Shown: positions 46,199 through 55,748, counted from the stretch's first letter. The stretch: 64,000 nucleotides of DNA from Phycisphaerae bacterium (GCA_030425705.1 JAUHZU010000001.1:1-64000), one strand, 5' to 3'. The notes: a model not told the origin generated them from the letters alone. Translations and numbers: made by a program.

Positions 46199-48217
46199 CT
46201 AGGCCCGCGAGGCCCACTCGGTTTCGAGTGGCTCCAGCTCGGCCTTCAGCTTTTCGTGGCTGCGCTGCAGCTCGCTGAACTTGGCGTGGTCGCGGTAGGT
46301 GTCGGGGTCGGCCAGCTGCTGCTCGACCTCGGCGACCTTTGCCTCCAACGCCTCGATCTTTGCTTCGAGCTGTTCGACCGCCAGCCCGCCGAAGGCGTTG
46401 TTCTTCTTCGCTTTGCGCTTGGCCTTCCCGCCCGATGATGCGGGCTGCGCCTTCTTCGCCTTCTCTTGGCGCTTTGGGGGCTTGGTGTCTTGGCGCTGTT
46501 GGCCCTGGTTCGGCTTCTTGTCGTTCGCCGCAGCGTTGGCATCGACCAGCACGCTGCCCGCCTGGGCCTGCTCGAGGTACTCGCTGTACGTGCCCAGGAA
46601 GTGCTGCACATGGCCCGCGCCGTCGAAGATCAGGAGCTGGTCGACCAGGTGCTCGAGGAGCATGCGGTCGTGCGTGATGAGGATGAGCGTGCCCTCGCCG
46701 CCGCCGGCCCCGGTGGTGGAGAACTTCTTCTGCGCCGCGTTGTATCGGCGGAGCGCTTCTTCCAGCCGTTCGGCGCTGGGGATGTCCAGGTGGTTGGTCG
46801 GCTCGTCCAGCACCAGCAGGTTGTGCCCGCAGGTCATCAGCCCGGCCAGTACCGCGCGCGACCGCTCGCCGCCCGAGAGCGAGGCGAGGGGCTTCTCCGA
46901 GTCGTTGCCGGAGAACAGGAACGCCCCGGCCAGGTCGCGGGCCTCCTGCTCGGTGCCGCTGGGCACGAACTTGCGCAGGTACTCGACGATGGACTGGCCC
47001 ATGTCCAGGTGCTCGTGGGTCTGCCGGTACCAGCCGACATCGACCTGCGCCCCGAGCTTGCTCTGTCCCGCGGTCGGGTCCTGCTCGCCCAGGAGCACGC
47101 GGATCAGTGTGGACTTGCCCGCGCCGTTGGGGCCGATGACGCCGATCCGGTCGCCCCGCTTGATCGTCAGCGTGAAGCCGTCGAACAGCGTGCGCGTCTC
47201 GTATGCCACGGCCAGGCCCTCGGACACGACGACCTGGTCCCCGCTGCGCACCTTCGGCTCCAGCGACAGCTTCATCGTGTCCAGCTCGACCGGCGGGGCC
47301 AGCGACTCGTCACGGATGTACCGCTCCAGCCGCTTCTCCCGGCCCTGCGCCTGCTTGGACCGCTGGCCCGCGCGGTAGCGGTCGATAAACGACTGCTCGT
47401 GCTTGATCTTTGTCTGCTGCTTTTCAAAGGCGCGGCGCTGGTCCTCGATCCGCTCGGCGCGGAGCTGGCGGAACTTCTCGTAGTTGCCCGGGAACTCGAC
47501 CATCTGACCGGCCTCGAGCTCGTAGATCTTGCTCACCACCCGGTCCAGCAACCAGCGGTCGTGGCTGATCAGGATCACCCCGCCCGTGTACGAACGCAGG
47601 AAGCCCTCCAGCCACTCCCGGCCGGCGATGTCCAGGTGGTTGGTCGGCTCGTCCAGTAGCAGGATGTCCGGCTCGCTCAGCAGCAGCTTCGCCAGCGCCA
47701 GCCGGCCCTTCTGCCCGCCGGACAGGTCGCCGCACTTCACCTTGAAGACCGCGTCGTCCAGCCCGAGCCCGTGCAGGGTCTCGTCGATCTTGTGATCGAC
47801 CGCGTAGCCGCCGGCCGCCTGCATCTCGTGCTCCAGGCGCTCGTACCGCTTGAGCAGCCGGTCCATGGCCTCGCCGTCGGCTTCGCCCATCTGGTGGGCC
47901 GTTTCGTCCAGCTTGCGGTGCAGCTCCGCCAGCTCGGCGAACGCGGAGCCCGCCTCCTCGCGGAGGGTCTTGCCCGGCTCGAAGTGGTGGTCCTGTCGGA
48001 GGTAGCCCGCCGTGCTGCCCCGGGCGAGCTGGACTTGGCCGGCGTCGGGCTTGTTGGACTCGAGCCCGGCGATGAGCTTGAGCAGCGTCGATTTGCCGCA
48101 GCCGTTGCGCCCGACCAGCCCGACGTGCTCGCCCGCCGACACCGTGAGGTTCACGCCGTCCAGCAGGTGGCGGTCCCCGAACGAGAACACGAGATTTGCA
48201 ACAGACAGCAGTGCCAT
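46199..48217 (-). CDS. ABC-F family ATPase (Uup/EttA-like)
   Basis: 672 residues. Two ABC domains, each with Walker A (GLVGRNGCGKSTLL; GVIGPNGAGKSTLI), signature (LSGGQKGRLALA; LSGGERSRAVLA) and Walker B (ILLLDEPTNHLDI; LLVLDEPTNHLDI). The linker between them is the positively charged ABC-F P-site tip helix region (QTKIKHEQSFIDRYRAGQRS). No transmembrane segments. The C-terminal 100 residues form a Lys-rich then coiled-coil tail (AKIEALEAKVAEVEQQLADP) as in Uup. It most likely acts on the ribosome or on DNA/rRNA structures. An antibiotic-resistance role is not indicated. Confidence 0.94.
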   Translation of the reverse strand: MALLSVANLVFSFGDRHLLDGVNLTVSAGEHVGLVGRNGCGKSTLLKLIAGLESNKPDAGQVQLARGSTAGYLRQDHHFEPGKTLREEAGSAFAELAELHRKLDETAHQMGEADGEAMDRLLKRYERLEHEMQAAGGYAVDHKIDETLHGLGLDDAVFKVKCGDLSGGQKGRLALAKLLLSEPDILLLDEPTNHLDIAGREWLEGFLRSYTGGVILISHDRWLLDRVVSKIYELEAGQMVEFPGNYEKFRQLRAERIEDQRRAFEKQQTKIKHEQSFIDRYRAGQRSKQAQGREKRLERYIRDESLAPPVELDTMKLSLEPKVRSGDQVVVSEGLAVAYETRTLFDGFTLTIKRGDRIGVIGPNGAGKSTLIRVLLGEQDPTAGQSKLGAQVDVGWYRQTHEHLDMGQSIVEYLRKFVPSGTEQEARDLAGAFLFSGNDSEKPLASLSGGERSRAVLAGLMTCGHNLLVLDEPTNHLDIPSAERLEEALRRYNAAQKKFSTTGAGGGEGTLILITHDRMLLEHLVDQLLIFDGAGHVQHFLGTYSEYLEQAQAGSVLVDANAAANDKKPNQGQQRQDTKPPKRQEKAKKAQPASSGGKAKRKAKKNNAFGGLAVEQLEAKIEALEAKVAEVEQQLADPDTYRDHAKFSELQRSHEKLKAELEPLETEWASRA

Positions 48218-48290
48218 GAGCCGCGTAGGGTAGCAGGTGCGTAGCGTTCGGTGTCAGTCACACCCCGGCCGGGAACGGCATGGTGCTAGG

Positions 48291-48322
48291 AAAACCGCCA
48301 CGGCTTAAAGCCGTGGCGGTTC
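48291..48322 (-). terminator. Terminator after the inactive Clp-fold paralogue
   Basis: A 14-bp perfect stem AACCGCCACGGCTT / AAGCCGTGGCGGTT with a one-base loop. On the minus strand it is followed by TT within GGTTTTCC. Confidence 0.8.
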
Positions 48323-48362
48323 TTGACAACGATCTTCATAGAGTCTGGACTCTGGTCAGGCG

Positions 48363-49763
48363 TTAGCCGTATGTGACGCCGTACTCGTCTTCGGGATAGG
48401 GCACCTTGTAGATATCGTCCCAGTAGTGGGCGTTGCCGTACTCGCCGATCCCCTTGAGGTGGGTATCGATGCGGTCGAGGGCTTCGATGTAGGGGTCCAC
48501 GAAATCGGGGTTCAGCCCGAAGTTAGGCACGATCCCCATGCGGACAACGTCGAGCGCCTCAATCGCATTCTGTAACGTGTTAAGCCCCGAGCGGATACGG
48601 GAGACCAACTGCTGGGACTGGCGGAGGTCGTTCGCCCAGGCGTCGGGGTCGGCGAGGATCGTCTGGCCGTACTGCCCGGGAAAGTAGACGTGCCGCTCGG
48701 GGTGGGTGGCGTAGAGGTCTTCGACCGCCTCGGCGACGGTATCGATGGCGTCGACCCCGCGGTCCAGGGCGCGCTTCGCGTCGCGGAGGCGCTCGATCTG
48801 GGGGTTGTTGCTGTTCTCGCTGTTACGGGGGATCGCGGGGAGCTGGTTGTTCAGGCCGTCGAGACCTTCCTGGAGCGGCGCGAGGCCGTTCATGATCACC
48901 GCGAGGTCCAGGGTGACGAAGCCGTAGCGGTTGGCGGGCGTCCAGTTCTGCGCGCCGATCAGGTCGCCGACCCAGACTGCGTCGTACTCTTCGATGTGCT
49001 GGGCGAGGCCGAACTTGATGGCCTGGTCATGGTTGAGGAAGACGGTCTCGCCCTCGGACAGGGGCGTGACATGCTCGTAGTCCTGGAGGTGGCCGGTGCT
49101 AGGGGGCGCGGTGTTGGTGACGTGGATCTCACCGCCTTCCAACCAGTAGTGCAGGGACTTCGTCTCGTCGATCATCGCGCGGACGATGTCGGGATTATGG
49201 CCGCGGGTTTCGGCTGCGGAGGCGAGCTGGTTGGTGGTGATACCGACCCACTTGGCGAGGACCTCCTGGCTGCCGGGTGGGAAGTATCGCTTCAAGGGCA
49301 TGCCGCCGACCCGGGCGCCGTCGGTCACGAAGATGGAGTCGCTGAAGAACACGGGGAACGTCGCGAGGAACAGGGCGTCCTGGATGACCGCGTGGAACTC
49401 CAACTCGTTGGCGTGGATGCCGACGACCTCTTTGTCATAGAGCTGGCCGCTGTCCGCATCGCTGTTGATCATGAACACGGCGTGTTGGATGTACGGGTTA
49501 GCGGCGGCCATGCGGATCGTCTCGATGACGTTCTCGCGGTGTGTGTCTTGCCCGAAGGTGCCGGCGAGGGGGACCTCGACGTAAAGGGTTGCGTCGTAGA
49601 TCAGCGCGTCGAACCCATCGCTGGTGACCGGGTCGGCCGCGGCGCGGGCCGGGGCATGCGCAACGGGCGGGGCCTTGATACCGGAGGACGCGGAGGTGAG
49701 GCCGGCCGGGGCTAGGCAGGCGGCGGCCGTGCAGGCAGCCGCGAGCAGGAGGCGGGTCTTCAT
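48363..49763 (-). CDS. Secreted Clp/crotonase-fold paralogue lacking the active-site serine
   Basis: 466 residues with a signal peptide (about 1-25). It is clearly homologous along its length to the product of the neighbouring gene at 49789-51147: TSDGFDALIYDATLYVEVPL, HAVFMINSDADSG, SDSIFVTDGARVGG, LHYW, HPERHVYFPG and TILADPDAW align in order. The glycine loop (TGGG in the partner) is here SDAD, and the partner's Ser140 aligns with Phe132 (QDALFLATF). It therefore looks like a non-catalytic member. The C-terminal third is helical. It follows its paralogue by 25 bases, so the two should be co-expressed. No named family is assigned. Confidence 0.75.
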   Translation of the reverse strand: MKTRLLLAAACTAAACLAPAGLTSASSGIKAPPVAHAPARAAADPVTSDGFDALIYDATLYVEVPLAGTFGQDTHRENVIETIRMAAANPYIQHAVFMINSDADSGQLYDKEVVGIHANELEFHAVIQDALFLATFPVFFSDSIFVTDGARVGGMPLKRYFPPGSQEVLAKWVGITTNQLASAAETRGHNPDIVRAMIDETKSLHYWLEGGEIHVTNTAPPSTGHLQDYEHVTPLSEGETVFLNHDQAIKFGLAQHIEEYDAVWVGDLIGAQNWTPANRYGFVTLDLAVIMNGLAPLQEGLDGLNNQLPAIPRNSENSNNPQIERLRDAKRALDRGVDAIDTVAEAVEDLYATHPERHVYFPGQYGQTILADPDAWANDLRQSQQLVSRIRSGLNTLQNAIEALDVVRMGIVPNFGLNPDFVDPYIEALDRIDTHLKGIGEYGNAHYWDDIYKVPYPEDEYGVTYG

Positions 49764-49788
49764 CGTGTTGTTCCTTTTGAGTGCTTGG

Positions 49789-51147
49789 CTATTCGATCTC
49801 GTAGACCACTTCGTTCTCGGCCCAATACGCGGCGTTACCCTGGCGGGCGATGCCTTCGATGCGGTTGGCTACATCTTCTAGCGCATCTTCCAAGTCCGAG
49901 ATGTTGCCGGCGTCAATGTCCAGCTTCGCCAAGGCTCGTCGGATGTTCGAGAGGGCGCCACGGAACGAGCGGGCGTAGTTGCGACTGGCTTGCGTGTCCT
50001 GCTTCCACTGCTCGGGGTCGGCGAGGATCGTGCGGCCTTCGGCGTCGGTAAAGTAGATGTGCCGTTCGGGGTGAACGTAGGGCAGATTGTTCAACGCCTC
50101 GTTGATCGTGCTGTATCCGTCCAGCAGCAGCTTATAGGTGGCCCGCTCCTCAAGCACCGCAGCGATCTGTGGGTTGTCGCGGTTATCGCGGTTGTCGCGG
50201 AAGTAGGGGATGGACGCGAGGGAGCGTTCAAAGAAGTCTTGGTCGACACGCGTGACGTTGTAGATGTCGGCGATCTCGTGGACGACCTGGCCGTAGTGGT
50301 TGGCCCGCCTCCACCCGGGGACACCGATCTTCTCGCCGACCAGGTCGGCGTGGTAGCCGCTGATGCGCTCGGCGAGGCCGACCATCTCGGCCTGGGCGGT
50401 GGTGAGGGTCAGGACGTCTTGATCCGAGTCGATGAGGTGATAGTTATCGACGGAGTTGGGCGAACTCGGAGCCTTGTCGGAGAGGACGCCCTCGCCGTTG
50501 ACTTCCCAGTAGTGCAGTTCGGCGGGCTGGTGCATCATGGCGGGCATGAACAGCGCGGAGTGGCCATTGCGTTCGGCGACCTTGCCCATGCGTGCGGCGA
50601 CGAAGGCGAGGTTGTCGGCGACGATCGGTGTGCCGTCTTGCAGCGTAACGTAGCCGACCGCGCCCCCGACGGTGCCGCCGTCGATCATAAAGATGTTGTC
50701 GCAACTGAAGACGGTCCAGGTTCCCGCGGAGATCGCGTGCTCGATGATGATGGTGTACTCGGTGGTGTCGTGGTACTCCTCAATGACATCGAGCATGGCA
50801 TCGGCATGGAACATCAGCCCCCCGCCAGTCCGCATCAGGAAGACGATATGGTTGATGTCGGGGTGCTCACCGACGTAGCGTACGTTATTGATGATACTTT
50901 CGGCGGTGACGTTGTCACCGATCCCACCAGACGACGGCCGGGGGTTGACCAGCGAGACCACCGGTGAAGGGGCGTCGATCATCGGGACCTGGATGTAGAA
51001 GGTCTTGCCGTAGCTCAGGTCCTCGAACCCATCGCTGATGACGTTGGGGTTGTCGCTGTCGCCCTGCGCCCAGGCGGCGGTCGGGAGCAGGCCGGCGAGG
51101 GAAAGCGCGGCGGCGGTCATCGCGGTACGGGCATAGCGTTGGAACAT
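49789..51147 (-). CDS. Secreted Clp/NfeD-like serine protease-fold protein
   Basis: 452 residues from the ATG at 51147; an upstream frame to 51174 is not needed. Signal peptide ends AWAQG. Residues about 50-250 show the Clp/crotonase-fold order seen in NfeD/SppA-type proteases: YIQVPMIDAP, the glycine loop LMRTGGGLMFHADAML (108-110), the candidate nucleophile Ser140 in EHAISAGTWTVFSCD, then GGTVGGAVGYV. A matching lysine is not certain. The C-terminal 180 residues are helical and contain the in-frame repeat RDNRDNRDN. It probably processes envelope proteins with or under control of its inactive paralogue. This is inference from motif order, not a database match. Confidence 0.72.
   Translation of the reverse strand: MFQRYARTAMTAAALSLAGLLPTAAWAQGDSDNPNVISDGFEDLSYGKTFYIQVPMIDAPSPVVSLVNPRPSSGGIGDNVTAESIINNVRYVGEHPDINHIVFLMRTGGGLMFHADAMLDVIEEYHDTTEYTIIIEHAISAGTWTVFSCDNIFMIDGGTVGGAVGYVTLQDGTPIVADNLAFVAARMGKVAERNGHSALFMPAMMHQPAELHYWEVNGEGVLSDKAPSSPNSVDNYHLIDSDQDVLTLTTAQAEMVGLAERISGYHADLVGEKIGVPGWRRANHYGQVVHEIADIYNVTRVDQDFFERSLASIPYFRDNRDNRDNPQIAAVLEERATYKLLLDGYSTINEALNNLPYVHPERHIYFTDAEGRTILADPEQWKQDTQASRNYARSFRGALSNIRRALAKLDIDAGNISDLEDALEDVANRIEGIARQGNAAYWAENEVVYEIE
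50173..50199 (-). repeat. Three tandem 9-base units inside the Clp-fold gene
   Basis: On the plus strand GTTGTCGCG, GTTATCGCG, GTTGTCGCG; they encode RDNRDNRDN in the protein. Confidence 0.8.
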
Positions 51148-51261
51148 CGTTGTCTTCCGAAAGTGAGGGGCCACGGACGAGCCGGGAGGAGGGTCCCGGT
51201 CCCTATCAGGATAAGGCGGCGGGGGGCCAGGGGCAAGGAATCCGGGCCGGCTTTAGTAAAG

Positions 51262-51293
51262 GAAAAGCCCGCGGCTGGTCGGCCGCGGGCTTC
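51262..51293 (-). terminator. fusA terminator
   Basis: Stem AAGCCCGCGGC / GCCGCGGGCTT with a 6-base loop; on the minus strand it is followed by TTCCTTTA. Confidence 0.85.
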
Positions 51294-51315
51294 GGGGGGT
51301 CGGGTGGGGCGGGGG

Positions 51316-53463
51316 TTACTTGTCTTCGCCCTGCTTCTCGAGGATTTCCTTGGCGATGTTCGCCGGCACCTCGCGGTAGGTCAGCGGCTCCATGGCGTAG
51401 GAGGCCCGGCCCTGGCTCATGCCGCGGAGCGAGTTGGAGTAGCCGAACATCTCCGACAGCGGGGCCTCGGCGGTGATGACGCGGGTGTTGCCCCGCTCCT
51501 CATCGCCCATGATCATCGCACGGCGGCGGTTCAGGTCGCCGGTCACGTTCCCGAAGAACTCGTCGGGGGTGGTCACGGTGACCTTCATGATCGGCTCCTG
51601 CAGGACGAGCCCGGCCTTGCGGGTCGCGTTCTTGAAGGCGATCGTGCCTGCCATCTCGAAGGCGATCTGCGACGAGTCGACGTCGTGGTACTTGCCGTCG
51701 ATCAGCTTGACCTTCACGCCCAGCAGCGGGTAGCCCGCCAGGACGCCGGTCTTCGCCGTCGCGCGGGCCCCGGCCCCGACGGAGGGGATGAACTCGCGCG
51801 GGATCGCACCGCCGACGATCGCGTCCTCGAAGGCCACGCCGTCGTCGTACTTGAGTTCCTGCTCGAGCGCCTCTTCCTCGGTGATCGGGGAGACCTCGAT
51901 TGTACAGTCGCCGAACTGGCCGCGGCCGCCGGACTGCTTCTTGTGCACGCCCTGGGCCGTCGCCGTGCCGGTGATCGCTTCCTTGTACGCGACGCGGGGC
52001 TGGCCGACGTTGATGCCGATCTTCATGTCCCGGCTGATCTTCGTGGTGATGATCTCCAGGTGGAGCTCGCCCATGCCCGCGATGATGGTCTCGCCGGTCT
52101 CTTCGTCGTAGTGGGTCTGGAACGAGGGGTCTTCACGCCGGATGGTGCCCAGCGCGTTGGCGAGTTTTTCCTTGTCGCCGCCGGACTTCGGCTCGATCGA
52201 CATGGAGATCACCGGCTCGGGGAAGTCCATGCGGTCCAGCACGATGGGCGCGTCCGGCGAGCACAGCGTCTCGCCGGTGTAGCTGTTCTTCAGGCCGACC
52301 ACGGCGACGATCTCGCCGGCCAACGCCTCGTCACGGGCCTTGCGGTCGTTGGCGTGCATCTCGAAGATACGGCTGACGATCTCGCGCTTGCCGTTGTTGG
52401 TGTTGAGCACACGCGTGCCCTTCTCCAGCTTGCCCGAGTAGACGCGGACGTAGGTCAGGTCGCCGTGCGAGTCGTTGACGACCTTGAAGACCAGCGCCGA
52501 CAGCGGGGCTTCCTCGTCGTGCGGGCGGGTGAGCCGCTTGTCCGCGTCGTCGGGGTCGGTGCCCTCGACGTCCGGGACCTCGGTGGGGTTGGGCAGGTAG
52601 TCGACGATGCCGTCCAGCAGCTTCTGCACGCCGATGTTCTGCAGCGCCGAGCCGGCGAACGTCGGGTGGATGCTCCGGGCGATCGTGCCCTTCCGCAGCG
52701 CGGCACGGATCTCGTCTTCGGTCAGCTCGCCGGACTCGAGGTACTTCTCGGTCAGGGCGTCGTCCTGCTCGGCGGCGGTCTCGACCAGCTTCTCACGCAG
52801 ATCGTTGGCCTTGTCGGCGTACTCCGCGGGGACCTCGCCCTCGGTGATGGTCGTGCCCATGTCTTCCTTCGAGAAGTAGTAGGCCTTCATCGAGATCAGG
52901 TCGATGATGCCCTCGAAGGTGTCGGCCTTGCCGATGGGGTACTGCACCGCGATCGCGGGGGCCGCCAGCCGGTCGTACATCGTCTGGAACGCGTAGTCGA
53001 AGTCCGCGCCCATCTTGTCCATCTTGTTGATGAAGCAGATGCGCGGGACCTTATACCGCTGGGCCTGGCGCCAGACGGTTTCGGACTGGGCCTCGACGCC
53101 TTCCTTGCCGTCGAACACGACGACCGCGCCGTCGAGGACGCGCATGGAGCGTTCGACCTCCATGGTGAAGTCGACGTGGCCGGGCGTGTCGATGAGGTTA
53201 CAGGTGTACTCGACGCCGTTGCGGGACCACGGGCAGGTGGTGGCGGCGGAGGTGATGGTGATGCCGCGTTCCTGCTCGTCCTGGAGGTGGTCCATGGTGG
53301 CGGTGCCCTCGTGGACCTCGCCGATCTTGTAGGCCTTGCCGGTGTAGAACAGGACGCGTTCGGTGGTGGTGGTCTTGCCCGCGTCGATGTGGGCGCAGAT
53401 CCCGAAGTTACGGGTCTTCTGCAGGCGGGAGAGCTTGGCGGGTGGGGTGGTCGTGGTGGACAT
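51316..53463 (-). CDS. fusA: Elongation factor G
   Basis: 715 residues. GTPase motifs: G1 [14 protein letters not shown]2/G3 [12 protein letters not shown] and [15 protein letters not shown]4 [10 protein letters not shown]. Domains II-V follow, with FMEM-like [32 protein letters not shown] and the C-terminal [20 protein letters not shown]. It drives ribosomal translocation. The long G2-region insertion is normal. Unlike the common rpsL-rpsG-fusA-tuf order, it stands alone here with its own strong promoter at 53670-53697. Length and motifs fit a canonical EF-G, although planctomycetes often carry several fusA copies. Confidence 0.97.
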   Translation of the reverse strand: MSTTTTPPAKLSRLQKTRNFGICAHIDAGKTTTTERVLFYTGKAYKIGEVHEGTATMDHLQDEQERGITITSAATTCPWSRNGVEYTCNLIDTPGHVDFTMEVERSMRVLDGAVVVFDGKEGVEAQSETVWRQAQRYKVPRICFINKMDKMGADFDYAFQTMYDRLAAPAIAVQYPIGKADTFEGIIDLISMKAYYFSKEDMGTTITEGEVPAEYADKANDLREKLVETAAEQDDALTEKYLESGELTEDEIRAALRKGTIARSIHPTFAGSALQNIGVQKLLDGIVDYLPNPTEVPDVEGTDPDDADKRLTRPHDEEAPLSALVFKVVNDSHGDLTYVRVYSGKLEKGTRVLNTNNGKREIVSRIFEMHANDRKARDEALAGEIVAVVGLKNSYTGETLCSPDAPIVLDRMDFPEPVISMSIEPKSGGDKEKLANALGTIRREDPSFQTHYDEETGETIIAGMGELHLEIITTKISRDMKIGINVGQPRVAYKEAITGTATAQGVHKKQSGGRGQFGDCTIEVSPITEEEALEQELKYDDGVAFEDAIVGGAIPREFIPSVGAGARATAKTGVLAGYPLLGVKVKLIDGKYHDVDSSQIAFEMAGTIAFKNATRKAGLVLQEPIMKVTVTTPDEFFGNVTGDLNRRRAMIMGDEERGNTRVITAEAPLSEMFGYSNSLRGMSQGRASYAMEPLTYREVPANIAKEILEKQGEDK

Positions 53464-53669
53464 CGTCGGTCCTTGGCAAGGGGTGTCCGGGTGTTCCCGG
53501 GGGCTTGGGGCCGAGCCCCGGTGCCGGGGCCCGCGGAATCCCGTTCCGGGGCAGGCGGGGGAGCTATTGGGCCCGCTCCGGCGGGCCTGGTCAGTGGCAG
53601 AACATCGGTCGGACCCGTCCGGCAGGGCTGGGGCGATCGCGCCCGTCCCGCGGGTCGGGAGAATCGAGC

Positions 53670-53697
53670 ATTATAGGGCGCAAGGGGGGGGCGTCAA
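53670..53697 (-). promoter_or_regulatory. Near-consensus fusA promoter (TTGACG-N16-TATAAT)
   Basis: -35 TTGACG (53692-53697) and a perfect -10 TATAAT (53670-53675) on the minus strand. Transcription would start near 53663, leaving a leader of about 200 bases before the fusA ATG. This is the closest match to sigma-70 consensus in the window. Confidence 0.85.
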
Positions 53698-53756
53698 GGG
53701 TGGGAAGGGGCATACATCCTTAACGAATAACCCCAGCCCAGCATGAATATGGGAGC

Positions 53757-55691
53757 TTAGCTCCGCCCGAACTGCCGTTCGAGGTCCTTCAGCGTCAGCC
53801 GTAGTGTGGTTGGCCTTCCGTGGGGGCAGTTGCTGGACCGCTCGATCGCGTCGCGTTGTTCGAGGAGGGACGCCAGCTCCTGCTCGCTCATCTTGTCGCC
53901 GGCCTTGATGGCTGCCTTGCAGCTCATCATGTCCAGCACCTCGTGCAGCGCCGCTTCTTCCGGGAGCTGTGCGTCCGTGCCCCCGGGGGCGTCGCCGAGT
54001 TCGATCTTGTCGAAGGCCCCGCCATCGGCCTTGTCGAGGAGTTCTTCCATGAACGGGCCGACCTTCACGTTGCGGGAGAACAGCAGGGACGGGAAAGCGT
54101 GGACCGCGACCTCGCCCGGGCCGATGGGCGACGCCTCGATGCCCAGCCGGGCGAGCAGCGGCTGGAGGTCTTCCATCGCCGCCTGCCGGGCCGCGTCGGC
54201 ACGGACGACCTCGGGCACGAGCAGCCGCTGGCTCTCCAGCGTTTCGCGGTCGTCGAGGATGCGGGCCCGGAGCTTCTCGAACATGACCCGCTCGTGCAGC
54301 GCGTGCTGGTCGATGATGACCAGGCCGTGCTCGTCCTGCGTGACCACGTAGCTGTCGTGGACCTGCAGGATGGACTGGTGGGTGGTGGTTGGTGGCGGGT
54401 GGCTGGTGGAAGCAGCCGCTTGCCTGTTCAGCAACTCCTGCTCGAACGCGTCGTCCTCGGCAGAGACCGCTCCCGGGGCCTCTTCCTTGAGCTGCTTCTT
54501 CACCTCCTGATAGACAAAGCCCTTCTGTGTGGGGTCCATCCTGCGGAAGTAGTCGACGAAGTCGGAGGCGGTGTGGATGTCCGATGTCCGATGTTCGATG
54601 TTCGGCGGAGCGGCTAACGCGGTCCCGCCTTCATTTCGGGCATTGGACATCGGAGATCGCACATGCGCCGCCGGCGTCAGGTCCGCGCCCAGCAACCGCT
54701 GCCGCAGCGCGGTCAATACCAGCCCGTGCAGGTACGAGGGGTTGCGGAAACGCACCTCGGATTTCTGGGGGTGGACGTTGACATCGACCTGGGCCGGGTC
54801 GAGGTCGATGAAGGCGACCAGTTGCGGGAAGCGGTCCGGCGGCATGAGCCCGCGGTAGGCCTCCTTGATGGCGTGCTGCAGGTTGCGGTCCTTGACCGGC
54901 CGGCCGTTGACGCAGACGTGCTGGAACTTCGTCGTAGCCCGGCCGAGCGAGGGCATGCCCGCCAGGCCCCACACCCGGGCGCTGCCGCGCGACGGGTCGT
55001 CGGTGCGCTCAAACTCCAGCAGCGCGTCGGCGATGTCCTTGCCCATGAGCGCGACGCAGCGGTCCCTGCGGGTCTGGTTGCGCGGCAGGTCCTGGACCTT
55101 CCGGCCGTTGTGCGTGAGGGTGACGCCGCAGTCGGGGTTCACCATGGCGATCTTCTGGACGCAGTCGTTGATGTGGCCGAACTCGCTGCCGGCCGAGCGC
55201 ATGAACTTGCGTCGTGCAGGGGTGTTGAAGAACAGGTCCCGGACCTCGATGACCGTGCCGGGCCGCGACGCGCCGGGGGACGGCCCGCGGACCTCGCCGC
55301 CGTCGACCTCGAGGACGCCGGCGTGCTCGGCGGTGCCGTCTTCGCGGGTCGGCCGGGACGTGATGCGCAGGCGAGACACCGACGCGATGGACGCGAGCGC
55401 CTCGCCGCGGAAGCCCAATGTGCCGATCGCTTCCAACTCGTCGGCGCTGGTGATCTTGCTCGTCGCGTGGGGGGCGACGGCCAGGGCCAGCTCGTCCTCG
55501 GGGATGCCGATGCCGTCGTCGCTGACGCGGATGAGCTTCGCGCCGCCTTCCTCGATGGCGATGTCGATGTCCGTCGCCCCGGCGTCGAGCGCGTTCTCGA
55601 CCAGTTCCTTGACCACCGAGGCCGGCCGCTCGATCACCTCGCCCGCGGCGATCTGGTTGATGACAAGCGTCGGGAGCTGGCGGATGGGCAT
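53757..55691 (-). CDS. mutL: DNA mismatch repair protein MutL
   Basis: 644 residues from the ATG at 55691 (MPIRQLPTLVINQIAAGEVI), the family start. GHKL ATPase motifs: ELVENALDAGATDI, DDGIGIPEDEL, GFRGEALASIASVS. The N-terminal transducer domain ends about residue 335; a linker with repeats follows; the C-terminal dimerisation domain (about 440-640) includes VVTQDEHGLVIIDQHALHER and ends SNCPHGRPTTLRL. The endonuclease motif DQHA(X)2E(X)4E is represented only in part by DQHALHERVMFE. It couples mismatch recognition to repair. The promoter is leaderless-like, and rsmA diverges from it. Confidence 0.95.
   Translation of the reverse strand: MPIRQLPTLVINQIAAGEVIERPASVVKELVENALDAGATDIDIAIEEGGAKLIRVSDDGIGIPEDELALAVAPHATSKITSADELEAIGTLGFRGEALASIASVSRLRITSRPTREDGTAEHAGVLEVDGGEVRGPSPGASRPGTVIEVRDLFFNTPARRKFMRSAGSEFGHINDCVQKIAMVNPDCGVTLTHNGRKVQDLPRNQTRRDRCVALMGKDIADALLEFERTDDPSRGSARVWGLAGMPSLGRATTKFQHVCVNGRPVKDRNLQHAIKEAYRGLMPPDRFPQLVAFIDLDPAQVDVNVHPQKSEVRFRNPSYLHGLVLTALRQRLLGADLTPAAHVRSPMSNARNEGGTALAAPPNIEHRTSDIHTASDFVDYFRRMDPTQKGFVYQEVKKQLKEEAPGAVSAEDDAFEQELLNRQAAASTSHPPPTTTHQSILQVHDSYVVTQDEHGLVIIDQHALHERVMFEKLRARILDDRETLESQRLLVPEVVRADAARQAAMEDLQPLLARLGIEASPIGPGEVAVHAFPSLLFSRNVKVGPFMEELLDKADGGAFDKIELGDAPGGTDAQLPEEAALHEVLDMMSCKAAIKAGDKMSEQELASLLEQRDAIERSSNCPHGRPTTLRLTLKDLERQFGRS
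54576..54658. repeat. Imperfect inverted repeat inside the mutL linker
   Basis: Left arm GATGTCCGATGTCCGATG (54576-54593) matches the reverse complement of the right arm (54641-54658) at 16 of 18 positions. The left arm is part of four tandem 7-base units (GATGTCC x2, GATGTTC x2). Confidence 0.7.
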
Positions 55692-55697
55692 GGATGC

Positions 55698-55703
55698 ATT
55701 GTA
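55698..55703 (-). promoter_or_regulatory. -10 TACAAT six bases from mutL ATG (predicted leaderless start)
   Basis: On the minus strand CTACAAT-N6-ATG; the six bases GCATCC hold no ribosome binding site. Confidence 0.6.
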
Positions 55704-55742
55704 GGTTCTCGCGTGACCACCGGGCGGCTTCGCCGCACCCGC

Positions 55743-55748
55743 TAAACT
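55743..55748 (+). promoter_or_regulatory. -10-like TAAACT upstream of rsmA
   Basis: CGCTAAACT lies 58 bases before the rsmA ATG and about 40 bases from the divergent mutL box. Confidence 0.45.

Noticed and set aside
51139-53676. 845-codon open frame on the plus strand opposite fusA
   Set aside because: It is a mirror of EF-G coding in a very GC-rich sequence, has repetitive Val/Gly/Arg/Asp composition and no domain. Antisense frames of this kind appear opposite nearly every long gene here.
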